From the NCBI RefSeq assembly GCF_000421645.1, contig NZ_ATXK01000008.1, forward strand, positions 1-64,000: a stretch of DNA of 64,000 nucleotides, read 5' to 3'. Made by a program: the position numbers and the translations under genes. Under the pieces are notes generated by a model. It searched no databases, was not told the origin of the DNA, and saw only the letters and a program-made list of their open reading frames with translations. Positions 50,330-60,305 of the stretch are shown piece after piece (position 1 is the first letter of the stretch; each line of letters opens with the position of its first letter). The DNA comes from Aurantimonas coralicida DSM 14790 (lineage in GTDB: Bacteria; Pseudomonadota; Alphaproteobacteria; Rhizobiales; Rhizobiaceae).

Positions 50330-50360
50330 CAAAAAAATGCCGCCGACGAGCGGCGGCATT
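50330..50360 (-). terminator. Rho-independent terminator after lon
   Basis: On the minus strand AATGCCGCCG and CGGCGGCATT form a 10-bp stem with a 5-nt loop, followed directly by TTTTTTT. A second stem (CCAAAGCCC with GGGCTTTGG, 50301-50326) lies just beyond. The terminator starts 24 bp after the lon stop. Confidence 0.92.
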
Positions 50361-50383
50361 ACTAACAAGATGTGAAGGTGAGC

Positions 50384-52804
50384 CTAGTGGGCAACAGCCG
50401 TGGCGCCGTTTTCCACCAGCGGCTGACCGGACATCGGCTCGTCCACTTCCGACCATTCGACCGGAGTCGGCATCTCGATCAGCGCGTGCCGCAGCACCTC
50501 GCCCATCCGCGACACCGGCACGATCTCCAGCCCGTTCTTCACATTGTCCGGGATGTCGGCCAGATCCTTGGCGTTTTCCTGCGGAATCAGCACCTTCTTG
50601 ATGCCGCCACGCAGCGCCGCCAGGAGCTTCTCCTTCAGGCCGCCGATCGGCAGGACCCGGCCACGCAGGGTGATCTCGCCGGTCATGGCGATATCGCGGC
50701 GCACCGGAATGCCCGTGAGCACCGAGACGATGGCCGTGGCCATGCCGACACCGGCGGACGGACCGTCCTTCGGCGTCGCGCCTTCCGGCACGTGGACGTG
50801 GATGTCGCGCTTCTCGAACAGCGGCGGCTTGATGCCGTAGTCGAGGGCCCGCGACCGGACATAGGAGGCCGCAGCCGAGATCGACTCCTTCATCACCTCC
50901 TTGAGGTTGCCGGTCACCGTCATCTTGCCCTTGCCGGGCATCATGACGCCTTCGATCGTCAGCAATTCGCCGCCGACCTCGGTCCATGCCAGTCCGGTCA
51001 CCACGCCGACCTGATCCTCGGTCTCCGCTTCGCCGTAGCGATAACGCGGCACGCCGAGATAGTCCGACAGATTCGCGGCCGTGACCTCGATCTTGCTCTC
51101 TTCGCCCTTGAGGATCTTGGTGACGGCCTTGCGGGCGAGCGTCATCAGCTCGCGCTCGAAGTTCCGCACGCCGGCCTCGCGGGTGTAGCGACGGGCGATC
51201 TCCTGCAGCGCATCGGCGCTGACGGAAAACTCCTCGGGCTTCAGCGCATGGTCGCGGATCGCCTTAGGCAGCAGGTGCCGCGACGCGATCTCGACCTTCT
51301 CGTCCTCGGTGTAGCCGGCGATGCGGATGATCTCCATCCGATCCATCAGCGGCGCCGGGATGTTCAGCGTGTTGGCCGTCGTCACGAACATGGTCGACGA
51401 CAGATCGTATTCGACCTCGAGATAGTGATCGACGAAGCTGGCGTTCTGCTCGGGATCGAGCACCTCCAGAAGCGCCGACGACGGATCGCCGCGGAAGTCT
51501 TGGCCCATCTTGTCGATCTCGTCGAGAAGGAACAGCGGGTTGGTCTTCTTGGCCTTCTTCATCGACTGGATGACCTTGCCGGGCATCGAGCCGATATAGG
51601 TCCGCCGGTGGCCCCGGATCTCGGCCTCGTCACGCACGCCGCCCAGCGCCATGCGCACATATTCGCGGCCGGTCGCCTTGGCGATCGACTTGGCGAGCGA
51701 GGTCTTGCCGACGCCCGGAGGGCCGACGAGGCACAGGATCGGCCCCTTCAGCTTCGACTGGCGGCTCTGCACGGCCAGATACTCGACGATCCGCTCCTTG
51801 ACCTTCTCGAGCCCGAAATGATCGGCTTCGAGAACGTCCTCGGCCTTCTTCAGATCAACCTTGACGCGCGACTTCACGCCCCAGGGCAACCCGAGGATCC
51901 AGTCCAGATAATTGCGCACGACCGTCGATTCGGCGGACATGGGCGACATCTGCTTCAGCTTCTTCATCTCGGCGGCGACCTTCTCGCGCGCCTCCTTGGA
52001 GAGCTTCGTCTTCTTGATCCGGTCCTCCAGCTCGGCCATCTCGTCGCGGCCGTCCTCGCCGTCGCCGAGCTCCTTCTGGATCGCCTTCATCTGCTCGTTC
52101 AGGTAGTACTCGCGCTGGGTCTTCTCCATCTGGCGCTTGACGCGCGAGCGGATACGCTTCTCCACCTGCAGAACCGAGATTTCCGATTCCATGAAGCCGA
52201 GGGCCTTTTCCAGCCGCTCGCGCACGCTGATCATCGCCAGCATATCCTGCTTCTCTGGGATCTTGATCGCCAGATGCGAGGCGACCGTGTCGGCGAGCTT
52301 CGAGTAGTCCTCGATCTGGCCGGCAGCCCCCACCACTTCGGGCGAGATCTTCTTGTTCAGCTTGACGTAGTTCTCGAACTCCGAGACCACCGAACGCGCC
52401 AGCGCCTCGATCTCGACCGGGTCTTCCTCGGTCTCCTCGATCAGGCTGGCGGAGGCCTCGTGCCACTCGGTGCGCGGCGAGAAGCTCTCGATCTTCGCCC
52501 GGCCCATGCCTTCGACCAGCACCTTCACGGTGCCGTCCGGGAGTTTCAGGAGCTGCAGCACGTTGGCCACGGTGCCGATCTCGTAGATCGCATCCGCGGT
52601 CGGGTCCTCGTCGGAGGCGTTCTTCTGGGTCGCAAGCAGGATCTGCTTGTCGGCACCCATCACCTCCTCGAGCGCCTTGATCGATTTTTCGCGGCCGACG
52701 AAGAGCGGCACGATCATGTGCGGAAACACGACGATGTCGCGCAGCGGCAGAACCGGGTACAGAGCCGCCCCGGCGGCACCCTGGCGTTCTTGCATATCAG
52801 ACAT
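50384..52804 (-). CDS. lon: ATP-dependent protease Lon
   Basis: An 806-residue protease with N-terminal substrate domain ([20 protein letters not shown]), AAA+ domain with Walker [10 protein letters not shown], and C-terminal serine protease domain with the Ser in [13 protein letters not shown] and Lys in [16 protein letters not shown]. It degrades misfolded and regulatory proteins, including cell-cycle regulators in alphaproteobacteria. ATG 52804 has AAAGGAA 6 bases upstream. An RpoH-type promoter lies about 90-120 bp before it (52893-52923). Confidence 0.97.
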   Translation of the reverse strand: MSDMQERQGAAGAALYPVLPLRDIVVFPHMIVPLFVGREKSIKALEEVMGADKQILLATQKNASDEDPTADAIYEIGTVANVLQLLKLPDGTVKVLVEGMGRAKIESFSPRTEWHEASASLIEETEEDPVEIEALARSVVSEFENYVKLNKKISPEVVGAAGQIEDYSKLADTVASHLAIKIPEKQDMLAMISVRERLEKALGFMESEISVLQVEKRIRSRVKRQMEKTQREYYLNEQMKAIQKELGDGEDGRDEMAELEDRIKKTKLSKEAREKVAAEMKKLKQMSPMSAESTVVRNYLDWILGLPWGVKSRVKVDLKKAEDVLEADHFGLEKVKERIVEYLAVQSRQSKLKGPILCLVGPPGVGKTSLAKSIAKATGREYVRMALGGVRDEAEIRGHRRTYIGSMPGKVIQSMKKAKKTNPLFLLDEIDKMGQDFRGDPSSALLEVLDPEQNASFVDHYLEVEYDLSSTMFVTTANTLNIPAPLMDRMEIIRIAGYTEDEKVEIASRHLLPKAIRDHALKPEEFSVSADALQEIARRYTREAGVRNFERELMTLARKAVTKILKGEESKIEVTAANLSDYLGVPRYRYGEAETEDQVGVVTGLAWTEVGGELLTIEGVMMPGKGKMTVTGNLKEVMKESISAAASYVRSRALDYGIKPPLFEKRDIHVHVPEGATPKDGPSAGVGMATAIVSVLTGIPVRRDIAMTGEITLRGRVLPIGGLKEKLLAALRGGIKKVLIPQENAKDLADIPDNVKNGLEIVPVSRMGEVLRHALIEMPTPVEWSEVDEPMSGQPLVENGATAVAH

Positions 52805-52892
52805 GGTATTCCTTTCTACGGCATCCTCGCCGTGTTCGGCCACCGATCCTGCGCCTTCTTCGAAGCGCGCGGGTACAGCGCCATCACGACCG

Positions 52893-52923
52893 TAATGTGG
52901 GCGTCACACGCCTGCTATTCAAG
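52893..52923 (-). promoter_or_regulatory. Predicted RpoH-type heat-shock promoter of lon
   Basis: On the minus strand CTTGAA (52923-52918), 16 bases, then CCCACATTA (52901-52893). This is close to the heat-shock sigma consensus CTTGAA ... CCCCATTTA. Transcription would start near 52886, giving an ~80-nt leader for lon. Confidence 0.6.
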
Positions 52924-52980
52924 CGATTCGGCAGCGGGACGCGGGTGCTGTCCGATGTCGCAGGCGACGGTCCTCGAAAA

Positions 52981-53016
52981 TGAAAAGCCCGCCCCGGCGC
53001 CAAGCCGGGACGGGCT
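52981..53016 (-). terminator. Rho-independent terminator after clpX
   Basis: On the minus strand AGCCCG-T-CCCGGC pairs with GCCGGG-G-CGGGCT around TTGGC, followed by TTTTC. It lies 35 bp after the clpX stop and separates clpX from lon. Confidence 0.85.
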
Positions 53017-53050
53017 CATAAGCCGTCAAACCTCGCCTTGATGATTCACA

Positions 53051-54319
53051 TCAGGCGCTGACGTTTTCCTTTTCGCCGTTCCGCTCGGAATAGATGTAGA
53101 GCGGACGGGCATTGCCGTCGATCACGTCCTCGGAGATCACGACTTCCTGCACGCCTTCCAGCGTCGGCAGGTCGAACATCGTGTCGAGGAGCATGGCTTC
53201 CATGATCGAGCGCAGGCCGCGGGCACCGGTCTTGCGCTCGATCGCCTTGCGGGCGATCGCGCGCAGCGCGTCCTCGTGGAACGACAGCTCGACATTCTCC
53301 ATCTCGAACAGACGCTGGTACTGCTTGACCAGCGCGTTCTTCGGCTCTTCCAGGATCTGGACCAGTGCCGCCTCGTCGAGATCCTCGAGCGTCGCCAGGA
53401 CCGGCAGACGGCCGACGAACTCGGGGATCAGGCCGAACTTCAGGAGATCCTCGGGCTCGACCTGACGGAACACGTCGCCCGTGCGCCGGTCGTCGGGACC
53501 CGCGACATTCGCCGCAAAGCCGATCGAGGTCTTGCGACCGCGATCCGAGATGATCTTGTCGAGACCGGCAAAGGCGCCGCCGCAGATGAACAGGATGTTC
53601 GCCGTGTCCACCTGCAGGAATTCCTGCTGCGGGTGCTTGCGGCCGCCCTGCGGCGGAACCGAAGCGACGGTGCCTTCCATGATCTTCAACAGCGCCTGCT
53701 GGACGCCCTCGCCCGACACGTCGCGGGTGATCGAGGGATTGTCCGACTTGCGGCTGATCTTGTCGATCTCGTCGATATAGACGATGCCGCGCTGGGCGCG
53801 TTCGACATTGTAGTCGGCCGACTGCAGCAGCTTGAGGATGATGTTCTCGACATCCTCGCCGACATAGCCGGCTTCGGTCAGCGTGGTCGCGTCCGCCATC
53901 GTGAACGGCACGTCGAGGATGCGGGCCAGCGTCTGCGCGAGCAGCGTCTTGCCGCAACCGGTCGGGCCGATCAGCAGGATGTTGGACTTCGCCAGTTCGA
54001 CGTCGTTGCTCTTGGCTGCGTGGGCGAGCCGCTTGTAATGGTTGTGCACGGCGACGGAGAGCACCTTCTTGGCGAAGGACTGCCCGATCACGTAGTCGTC
54101 GAGAACCGCGATGATTTCCTGCGGGGTGGGGACACCCTCCCGCGACTTCACCATGGAGGATTTGTTTTCCTCCCTGATGATATCCATGCACAGCTCGACG
54201 CACTCGTCGCAGATAAAGACCGTCGGCCCGGCGATCAGCTTACGGACTTCGTGCTGGCTCTTCCCGCAGAAAGAGCAGTAGAGCGTGTTCTTGGAGTCGC
54301 CGCCGCTCGTTTTGCTCAT
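53051..54319 (-). CDS. clpX: ATP-dependent protease ATPase subunit ClpX
   Basis: A 422-residue AAA+ unfoldase. The N-terminal zinc finger uses Cys15, Cys18, Cys37 and Cys40. Walker A GPTGCGKT is at 118-125, and Walker B is in [10 protein letters not shown]. The ClpP-docking loop IGF motif appears as SIGFAANV. It feeds substrates to ClpP. The gene is 231 bp downstream of clpP on the same strand. Confidence 0.97.
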   Translation of the reverse strand: MSKTSGGDSKNTLYCSFCGKSQHEVRKLIAGPTVFICDECVELCMDIIREENKSSMVKSREGVPTPQEIIAVLDDYVIGQSFAKKVLSVAVHNHYKRLAHAAKSNDVELAKSNILLIGPTGCGKTLLAQTLARILDVPFTMADATTLTEAGYVGEDVENIILKLLQSADYNVERAQRGIVYIDEIDKISRKSDNPSITRDVSGEGVQQALLKIMEGTVASVPPQGGRKHPQQEFLQVDTANILFICGGAFAGLDKIISDRGRKTSIGFAANVAGPDDRRTGDVFRQVEPEDLLKFGLIPEFVGRLPVLATLEDLDEAALVQILEEPKNALVKQYQRLFEMENVELSFHEDALRAIARKAIERKTGARGLRSIMEAMLLDTMFDLPTLEGVQEVVISEDVIDGNARPLYIYSERNGEKENVSA

Positions 54320-54550
54320 GCGTCTTTCCTTCCGATCCGGTCCCCTCCAGGGATCCGTTTCTCGTTTGGTCTACCGAACCTAGTGCCCCCGGCCCCGTTC
54401 GGCAAAGCGACTCTCACCCGAAAGCCACGACCCGATACCATCGGCCACTCTTGCACATCGTCCAGCGTAGCGTCGATTGCTTGAGCGGCGCTTAACGCAC
54501 GCGCCGCCATGATCGCGATGCAAGTGTGGCCATGGCGTGACGACGCAGCC

Positions 54551-55183
54551 CTACTTGGTGCCTTCGGCCTCGAGGGCGTCGCGCGACGAATAGACTTTGT
54601 CGATCAGACCGAACTCGCGCGCCTCCTGGGCGGTCATGAAGTGGTCACGATCGAGCGTGCGTTCAACCGTCTCGTAGTCCTGGCCGGTGTGCTCGACATA
54701 GACCTCGTTCAGGCGGCGCTTCAGCTTGATGATGTCCTGGGCGTGACGCTCGATGTCGGACGCCTGACCCGAGAAGCCGCCGGACGGCTGATGCACCATG
54801 ATGCGGGCGTTCGGCGTGGCGAAGCGCATGTCCTTGTGACCGGCGCACAGCAGCAGCGAACCCATCGAGGCCGCCTGGCCGATGCACAGGGTCGAGACCG
54901 CCGGCTTGATGAACTGCATGGTGTCGTAGATCGCCATGCCGCTGGTCACCACGCCGCCGGGCGAGTTGATGTAGAGGGCGATTTCCTTCTTCGGATTCTC
55001 GGCCTCGAGGAACAGCAGCTGGGCGCAGACCAGCGTGGCCATCGAGTCTTCGATCGGGCCGGTAATGAAGATCACCCGCTCCTTCAGAAGCCGCGAGAAG
55101 ATGTCGTAGGCGCGCTCGCCCCGGTTGGTCTGCTCGACCACCATGGGAACGAGGTTCATCGCGGTTTCCACGGGATGTGTCAT
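54551..55183 (-). CDS. clpP: ATP-dependent Clp protease proteolytic subunit
   Basis: A 210-residue serine peptidase. The triad is Ser106 in [11 protein letters not shown], His131 in [10 protein letters not shown] and an Asp in the following helix region (TLDRDHFM). It forms the chamber used by ClpX and ClpA. The N-terminus [18 protein letters not shown] with a short extension is usual in Rhizobiales. A promoter with CTTGCA-N17-CCTATCT lies about 80-110 bp upstream (55265-55294). Confidence 0.97.
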   Translation of the reverse strand: MTHPVETAMNLVPMVVEQTNRGERAYDIFSRLLKERVIFITGPIEDSMATLVCAQLLFLEAENPKKEIALYINSPGGVVTSGMAIYDTMQFIKPAVSTLCIGQAASMGSLLLCAGHKDMRFATPNARIMVHQPSGGFSGQASDIERHAQDIIKLKRRLNEVYVEHTGQDYETVERTLDRDHFMTAQEAREFGLIDKVYSSRDALEAEGTK

Positions 55184-55264
55184 CGGTCGTCGTCTCGCTG
55201 CTTGGTCTGATGAGCGGCACCACCGGGTGCCGCGGGAATAGCGAAGGGATTCGTCTGGTTCAGT

Positions 55265-55294
55265 AGATAGGACTTGGCCAAGCGCCTATGCAAG
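55265..55294 (-). promoter_or_regulatory. Predicted promoter of clpP, RpoH- or sigma-70-like
   Basis: On the minus strand CTTGCA (55294-55289), 17 bases, then CCTATCT (55271-55265). The -10 fits the alphaproteobacterial RpoH pattern CYTATNT and the -35 has its core CTTG; it is also an acceptable sigma-70 promoter. Transcription would start about 75 bases before the clpP ATG. Confidence 0.55.
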
Positions 55295-55375
55295 GCGTTC
55301 CCCCGCGCCGAATGCCATGAGGCCCAAGGGATTGGCCCCTGTGCCCCATATGGTCGTGCGCGGGCCGTTGCGCAA

Positions 55376-57721
55376 TCAGCCCCTGCCCTCGCCGGCACTG
55401 TCGATGTCGCCGCCGCCCGGCGGAATCGGCTTGCGGTCCGCGTCGTGGGTGCCGTAGTCGCCGCCCTCGGTCGGCTGGCCGCTCGCCTCGATCGCCGGAT
55501 GCGCCGTATCGGCTTCCAGGTTCTGGCGCACCCGCACCGGCGGCGCCTTGCCGTTCCGGTCCTCGCCGAACCACAGCGTCATGTGCGGGAACGGGATCTC
55601 GATGCCGCGCTCGTCGGACATCCGCTTGATGATCTCGCGATAGGCCCGGCCGACGCCCCACTGGGTCGACGGCTTGGTCATCACCCGGCCGCGCACGACG
55701 ACGGCCGAATCGCCGAGCTCGTTGACCCCCCACATGTCGAGCTCGCTCAGGAGGTTCTCCCCGACGGCGGTGGTCTTCAGCTCGTCGAAGGCGTCGAACA
55801 TCATCTGCTTCACGTCGTCGACATTCTCGCGATAGGCCACGCCGATATCGGCGACGTAATAGGCGAAGTCCTTGGAGAAGTTCGCCACCTGGTCCACCGA
55901 GGAGAACGGGATCAGGTACCAGGTGCCTTCCAGCGTGCGCAGGCCGACGGACCGCACGGTCAGCTCCTCGACCGTGCCGGAGATGCCGTTCAGTTCAACG
56001 ATGTCGCCCTCGTTCATGGCGTTCTGGATCTGGATGAAGGCGCCGGTGATGATGTCCTGGACGAATTTCTGGGCGCCGAAACCGATGGCGAGGCCGACGA
56101 CACCGGCACCGGCGAGGAGCGGTGCGATGTCGATGCCGATCTGCGACAGAACCAGCATCGCCACCAGCACGATCATGGTGATCGTGAAGGCGTTGCGGAA
56201 CAGCGACAGGAGCGTACGCTCGCGCGCCGTCGGCACGGTGCCGTAATTCGGGTTGAGGCGGTACTCCACCCAGGACGAGACGCCGATATAGATCGCCACG
56301 CCGACCGCCAGGATGATGCCCGCGCCGACGAGCCCGCCCGCGAAGCGCTGCCCCAGCGGGCTGGCCAGCCAGTCGCTGAACGACAACAGGTTCCAGGCCT
56401 CCAGGATCACCGCCAGGACGACGACGATGACGACGCCGCGCAAGACGGTGAGCGCGTTGGGGATGAAGGAATTCACCCGGCGCTCCAGAAGCGGCAACCG
56501 GTCCTTGAGGTTCTGCGGGATCGGGATGCCCCGGGCGATGACCCGCGACAGGATCGACACGATCAGTCCGCCAACGGCCATGGCCGCGATCGACTTCAGC
56601 GTCGCCGTCGTCATGAAAGCAAGGCCGGATTCGGGGCTGCGGACCCATACGATGAAAAGCGCCAGCGCGAAGCCGATCGCCAGCACCCACCAGATCTGGC
56701 CGACAAAGGCATAGACCCAGGCACTGACCGAACGGTCGCCCTGGTGCTTGGCGCGCTTCAGCCGCTCGCGCACGACGCCGCGATTCTTCAGGATCAGGCC
56801 GATGGTCAGGAGCAGGCAGAGGACCACGACGATGAAGCGCACCGCCTCGGCCGCCGCGATGCTCGACGATTGCTGCACGATCGGCGCGACGAACATGAAG
56901 GTGTAGCCGAGGATCGAGATCAGCCGCGATATCCAGAAATACCAGTAGCTCGCCTGCCGGTTCGAGAACGGCGTCAGCCGCAATTGCGGGTAGGACGGCG
57001 ACACGAAGCTGGCAAGGCCGACCTTGACCATCTCGATCAGCAGGAAGGCGTTGAGGAACAGGGCCTGGTTGATCCCCGGCTCGCCGCCGAAGAAGATCAC
57101 CGCGGCGAGATAGCCGGCGGCCCAGCCGACCACCACCGACAACGCGTCGACGATCGACGAGATGACCAGCAGCAGGAGCTTGTTGATCGGGCCGGTGCGC
57201 TCGGCGGCATCGGCCAGCCGCCGGAAGATCGGATATTTGATGACCCGGCTGGCGAACAGCACGCCGAAGGCGACGAGGGCCACCAGCCCCACCGGCAGAA
57301 TTGCGGAGATCAGCATCGGCAGGTCGATCCGGCTGGCGCCCGACAGCATCTGGGACGCCGAGACGAGACTGGCCGCGACCTGATCCCAGGTGTCCAGCAG
57401 GCCCCCCGCCATGGAGCGGGTCCACTGCGCGATCTCGCCGGGCAGCGTGCGCGGCGCGGCGTCCGTGCCGGCCTCGGCCGCTTCAGCGGCTTCCGGCGCC
57501 TTGTAGGCGGCGGCCTTCAGCGATTCGATCAGCTTGGCGCGGGTGTCGTCGTTCTCGAGAATGCCGATCAGATCGTCCAGCGAGGGATCGGCCGACGCGC
57601 TGGCCTCGGTCTCGCCCGACGCGCCGATCGACAGTCCCGGCATCTGGGCGTGACTTGCGCCGGTGAGGACGAAGAGCCCGATGAGGAAGGCGAGGATGGC
57701 GGTCGTCGGAAATCGCTGCAT
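55376..57721 (-). CDS. Large mechanosensitive channel (MscS family)
   Basis: A 781-residue inner-membrane protein. It has a Sec signal peptide (FPTTAILAFLIGLFVLTGAS, cut after HAQ), a periplasmic domain, about eleven helices, and a C-terminal MscS core with the pore helix GAGVVGLAIGFGAQKFVQDI and the beta domain EGDIVELNGISGTVEELTVR. It resembles the large YbdG/MscM-like channels that protect cells from osmotic shock. The C-terminal tail is acidic and Gly/Asp-rich. It stands between trigger factor and clpP on the same strand. Confidence 0.9.
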   Translation of the reverse strand: MQRFPTTAILAFLIGLFVLTGASHAQMPGLSIGASGETEASASADPSLDDLIGILENDDTRAKLIESLKAAAYKAPEAAEAAEAGTDAAPRTLPGEIAQWTRSMAGGLLDTWDQVAASLVSASQMLSGASRIDLPMLISAILPVGLVALVAFGVLFASRVIKYPIFRRLADAAERTGPINKLLLLVISSIVDALSVVVGWAAGYLAAVIFFGGEPGINQALFLNAFLLIEMVKVGLASFVSPSYPQLRLTPFSNRQASYWYFWISRLISILGYTFMFVAPIVQQSSSIAAAEAVRFIVVVLCLLLTIGLILKNRGVVRERLKRAKHQGDRSVSAWVYAFVGQIWWVLAIGFALALFIVWVRSPESGLAFMTTATLKSIAAMAVGGLIVSILSRVIARGIPIPQNLKDRLPLLERRVNSFIPNALTVLRGVVIVVVLAVILEAWNLLSFSDWLASPLGQRFAGGLVGAGIILAVGVAIYIGVSSWVEYRLNPNYGTVPTARERTLLSLFRNAFTITMIVLVAMLVLSQIGIDIAPLLAGAGVVGLAIGFGAQKFVQDIITGAFIQIQNAMNEGDIVELNGISGTVEELTVRSVGLRTLEGTWYLIPFSSVDQVANFSKDFAYYVADIGVAYRENVDDVKQMMFDAFDELKTTAVGENLLSELDMWGVNELGDSAVVVRGRVMTKPSTQWGVGRAYREIIKRMSDERGIEIPFPHMTLWFGEDRNGKAPPVRVRQNLEADTAHPAIEASGQPTEGGDYGTHDADRKPIPPGGGDIDSAGEGRG

Positions 57722-57959
57722 GCCGCGGGGAAGCCTGTTCTGTGATCGGTCCGGGTGGCGGGGGCGCAGGGCCGACGGATCGGCGCTGCCACTATGTGCC
57801 GACGCGGCGGGTCCGCGCGGCGCACGTCTCTATCGGCGATAGTGATGACCAGACTTGGGCGGGCGCGAGCCCTGCACTGCCGGCCAGATATGCGAAAGGG
57901 CCGACTCGCGCCGGCCCTCCCGAAATTCTCGACGATGGTCGCTTGCGCGACGCGACGCC

Positions 57960-59324
57960 TTACGACGCGAGGGCGGTTTCCTTGTCGTCCTCGTCCTCGG
58001 CCATCAGCTCTTCCTTGCTGACGGTCTTGTCGGTGACATCCACCTCGGCGAGCAGATGGTCGACGACCTTCTCCTCGTAGAGCGGCGCGCGCAGGCTGGC
58101 GACGGCGTCCGGGTTCTTCTGGAAGTACTCGTAGACTTCCTTCTCCTGGCCCGGATAGCGGCGCAGCTGCTCGAACATGGCGCGCTGCAGCTCTTCGTCG
58201 GTGATCTGCACGCCGGCCTTCTCGCCGATCTCGGACAGGACCAGACCCAGGCGGACCCGACGCTCGGCGAGGCGGCGATATTCGGCGCGCGCCTTCTCCT
58301 CGGTGGTGTCCTCGTCCTCGAAGGTCTTGCCGCTGTTGGTCAGCTCGCCCTGCACCTGGTTCCAGATGTTGGTGAACTCGGCCTCGACCAGCTTCTCCGG
58401 CAGCTCGAAATCATACGCCGCGTCGAGGGCGTCGAGCAGCTGGCGCTTGACCTTCTGGCGCGTCGCCTGGCCGTACTGGCTCTCGATCTGCTCGCGCACG
58501 ACCGTCTTCAGGCGATCCAGCGATTCGACACCGAGCTTGGCGGCGAACTCGTCGTCGATCGTGGTCTCTTCGGGAGCGGCGACTTCCTTGACGGTGACGT
58601 CGAAGGTCGCGGGCTTGCCGGCGAGATGCGCGGCGCCGTAATCCTCGGGGAAGGTCAGCTCGACGGTCTTCTCGTCGCCGGCCTTCACGCCGATCAGCTG
58701 GTCCTCGAAGCCCGGGATGAACTGCCCGGAGCCGATCACCAGGTTGCTGTCGGTGGCGGTGCCGCCATCGAAGGGCTCGCCGTCGATCTTGCCGACGAAG
58801 TCCATGGTGACGCGATCGCCCTTGTCCGCAGCGCCATCCTTGGCGGCGTAGGTCCGAGCGTTCTCGGCGATGCGCTCGACCTGCTCGTCGATCTCCGCGT
58901 CAGCCACCTCGACGACGGGACGCTCGATCTTGATGCCCTCGGTGCCCTTGAGCTCGAACGCCGGCAGCGTCTCGTAGGTCAGGGTGAACTTGAAGTCGGC
59001 GCCGCCGTTGAGAACCTTCTCGGCCTCGGCCTCGTCCTCGGACATGCCGATTTCCGGCTGCATTGCAGAGCGCTCGTTGCGCTCGGCAATGACATTGCGC
59101 GGGGTCTCGGTCAGGATCTGGTTGACGATCTCCGCCATCAGCGACTTGCCGTACATCTTGCGCAGATGGCCAACCGGCACCTTGCCCGGCCGGAAACCCT
59201 TCAGCTGCACCCGGTCCTTGGCTTCATAGAGCCGGGTCTGGAGCCGCGCTTCAAGATCCGAGGCCGGCACGACGATCTCGATCTCGCGCTTCAGGCCCTC
59301 GGCCTTGGTTTCCGTTACCTGCAT
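57960..59324 (-). CDS. tig: Trigger factor
   Basis: A 454-residue ribosome-bound chaperone and prolyl isomerase. It starts [17 protein letters not shown], has the ribosome-docking signature GFRPGKVP, an FKBP-type domain at about 160-245 ([20 protein letters not shown]), and a C-terminal chaperone arm. ATG 59324 is the start of the conserved part; the longer frame runs through the tRNA-Leu gene and is false. It fits with clpP, clpX and lon as a protein-quality cluster. Confidence 0.96.
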   Translation of the reverse strand: MQVTETKAEGLKREIEIVVPASDLEARLQTRLYEAKDRVQLKGFRPGKVPVGHLRKMYGKSLMAEIVNQILTETPRNVIAERNERSAMQPEIGMSEDEAEAEKVLNGGADFKFTLTYETLPAFELKGTEGIKIERPVVEVADAEIDEQVERIAENARTYAAKDGAADKGDRVTMDFVGKIDGEPFDGGTATDSNLVIGSGQFIPGFEDQLIGVKAGDEKTVELTFPEDYGAAHLAGKPATFDVTVKEVAAPEETTIDDEFAAKLGVESLDRLKTVVREQIESQYGQATRQKVKRQLLDALDAAYDFELPEKLVEAEFTNIWNQVQGELTNSGKTFEDEDTTEEKARAEYRRLAERRVRLGLVLSEIGEKAGVQITDEELQRAMFEQLRRYPGQEKEVYEYFQKNPDAVASLRAPLYEEKVVDHLLAEVDVTDKTVSKEELMAEDEDDKETALAS

Positions 59325-59400
59325 TCTGGATACCTTCTTGTGTGCTCGAGACGACCGATCATTCAGGCCGACCCGCAATGAATTCCGTGAAAGCGGCCGC

Positions 59401-59485
59401 TGGTGCGGGTGGAGGGACTTGAACCCCCATGCCTCTCGGCGCTTGGACCTAAACCAAGTGCGTCTGCCAATTCCGCCACACCCGC
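59401..59485 (-). tRNA. tRNA-Leu (UAG)
   Basis: An 85-nt type II tRNA on the minus strand with encoded CCA. The acceptor stem pairs GCGGGTG with CACCCGC, the discriminator is A, and a long variable arm is present. The anticodon arm CTTGG-TTTAGGT-CCAAG gives anticodon UAG, reading CUN leucine codons. It lies 76 bp upstream of tig. Confidence 0.96.
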
Positions 59486-59888
59486 ATAGTGCGCCGTACG
59501 GTGGGCGACGCGAGACGCGCGCTTCTATATCACCGGCCTCGCGGCCACGAAAGGCCCATATGGGGGCCAATCCGCATGATTCCATGGCTTTTTCACACGG
59601 GACCGGCCGTTTTGGCGTGATCCGGCGCCGAACCCCCGCGCATCCCTTCAGAGAACGGCGAGCGGCTCGACCAGGCTCCTGCCCGCACGAGGGTAAGAGT
59701 GAGTTGCCCCGGCGAGCGCGCCCACGACCCGTGCGTCGATGTCAATTGTTGCGATGCACAAATCGCAAGGCTGCCATGCATCGAAGGCTCTAGCGGGTCC
59801 GACATGCACCGCCTACCTTCCAGTCAACGAAGCGACGCAGACGAAACAATCAGCCGCTTCAATCGATTTAAGACCGCAGGATAGACCA
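59486..59888. other. 403-bp intergenic region upstream of the DUF1127 gene
   Basis: No gene is supported; a 70-codon minus-strand frame at 59593-59805 has no family match or ribosome site. The region holds the 7-6-7 inverted repeat at 59749-59768 and the likely promoter of the DUF1127/hairpin-RNA unit. Confidence 0.6.
59749..59768 (+). promoter_or_regulatory. Perfect 7-6-7 inverted repeat upstream of DUF1127 gene
   Basis: TTGCGAT-GCACAA-ATCGCAA is a perfect inverted repeat centred 130 bp before the DUF1127 ATG. A -10-like CCTACCT at 59812-59818 would start transcription near 59824, placing the repeat at -65, the normal recognition position of LysR activators. DUF1127 genes in Brucella and Agrobacterium are under the LysR protein VtlR, so a VtlR-type site is a reasonable guess. 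The -35 region is weak, as expected for an activated promoter. Confidence 0.5.
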
Positions 59889-60032
59889 ATGAACCTCGTT
59901 CGCTCCTACAACAACTGGCGCCGCTACCGCGAGACGGTCAACGAACTGAACCGTCTCTCCCAGCGCGAGCTGGCCGATCTCGGCATCTCGCGCGGCGACA
60001 TCAACTCGGTCGCCCGCCGCGCCATCGGCTGA
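59889..60032 (+). CDS. DUF1127 small protein, CcaF1-like
   Basis: A 47-residue basic protein: a DUF1127 domain at about 9-38 (WRRYRETVNELNRLSQRELA followed by DLGISRGDI) with a short N-terminal start MNLVRSYNN and a tail VARRAIG. Conserved are the Trp-Arg-Tyr start, the LSxRELxDLGIxRxDI core and the Arg pair at the end. In Rhodobacter sphaeroides the DUF1127 protein CcaF1, encoded just before the CcsR small RNAs, binds RNA and affects their maturation. ATG 59889 has AGGA 9 bases upstream. The hairpin array starts within about 20 bases of its stop codon, so the mRNA and the small RNAs are probably one transcript. Confidence 0.9.
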   Translation: MNLVRSYNNWRRYRETVNELNRLSQRELADLGISRGDINSVARRAIG

Positions 60033-60047
60033 TTATCAGCCAAGACT

Positions 60048-60164
60048 TTCGCAAGGGTCCACTCCTCCTCCCAGGACCCAGGCGGATCGGAAACTGCCAC
60101 TCCTCCTCCCAGGCAGTTTCCACCCAGACGCCCGCCGGGTCCTCCCCCCGGCGGGCGCCCAGAG
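60048..60164 (+). repeat. Hairpin unit A (three anti-SD stem-loops)
   Basis: Hairpin 1 (60055-60079): 6-bp stem GGGTCC/GGACCC, loop ACTCCTCCTCCCA. Hairpin 2 (60089-60121): 10-bp stem GGAAACTGCC/GGCAGTTTCC, the same loop. Hairpin 3 (60129-60157): 11-bp GC stem, CGCCCGCCGGG with CCCGGCGGGCG, loop TCCTCCC. GGCGGAT lies between hairpins 1 and 2, and CAGAGA follows hairpin 3. Confidence 0.88.
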
Positions 60165-60174
60165 ATTACAGAGC

Positions 60175-60292
60175 TTCGCCGAGGGCTACTCCTCCTCCCA
60201 AGCCCAAGGCGGATAAAGTGCCTGCGCATCCTCCTCCCAGCGCAGGTACCTCTCAGTCGCCCGTCGGGTCCTCCCCCCGACGGGCGATCAGA
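60175..60292 (+). repeat. Hairpin unit B (three anti-SD stem-loops)
   Basis: Hairpin 4 (60183-60205): 5-bp stem GGGCT/AGCCC, loop ACTCCTCCTCCCA. Hairpin 5 (60218-60249): 10-bp stem GTGCCTGCGC/GCGCAGGTAC, one G-U pair, loop ATCCTCCTCCCA. Hairpin 6 (60257-60287): 12-bp stem TCGCCCGTCGGG/CCCGACGGGCGA, loop TCCTCCC. Stem sequences differ from unit A while loops stay the same, so pairing is kept by matched changes. Confidence 0.88.
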
Positions 60293-60305
60293 GACCTTCT
60301 AGAGT

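Noticed and set aside
50372-53041. 889-codon open frame on the plus strand
   Set aside because: Antisense of lon; the His/Asp/Leu/Arg pattern is the usual reverse image of a conserved GC-rich gene.
55274-57745. 823-codon open frame on the plus strand
   Set aside because: Antisense of the MscS-type channel, no recognisable domain.
59593-59805. 70-codon minus-strand frame before the DUF1127 gene
   Set aside because: No ribosome site or family, and it would cross the inverted repeat and promoter region.
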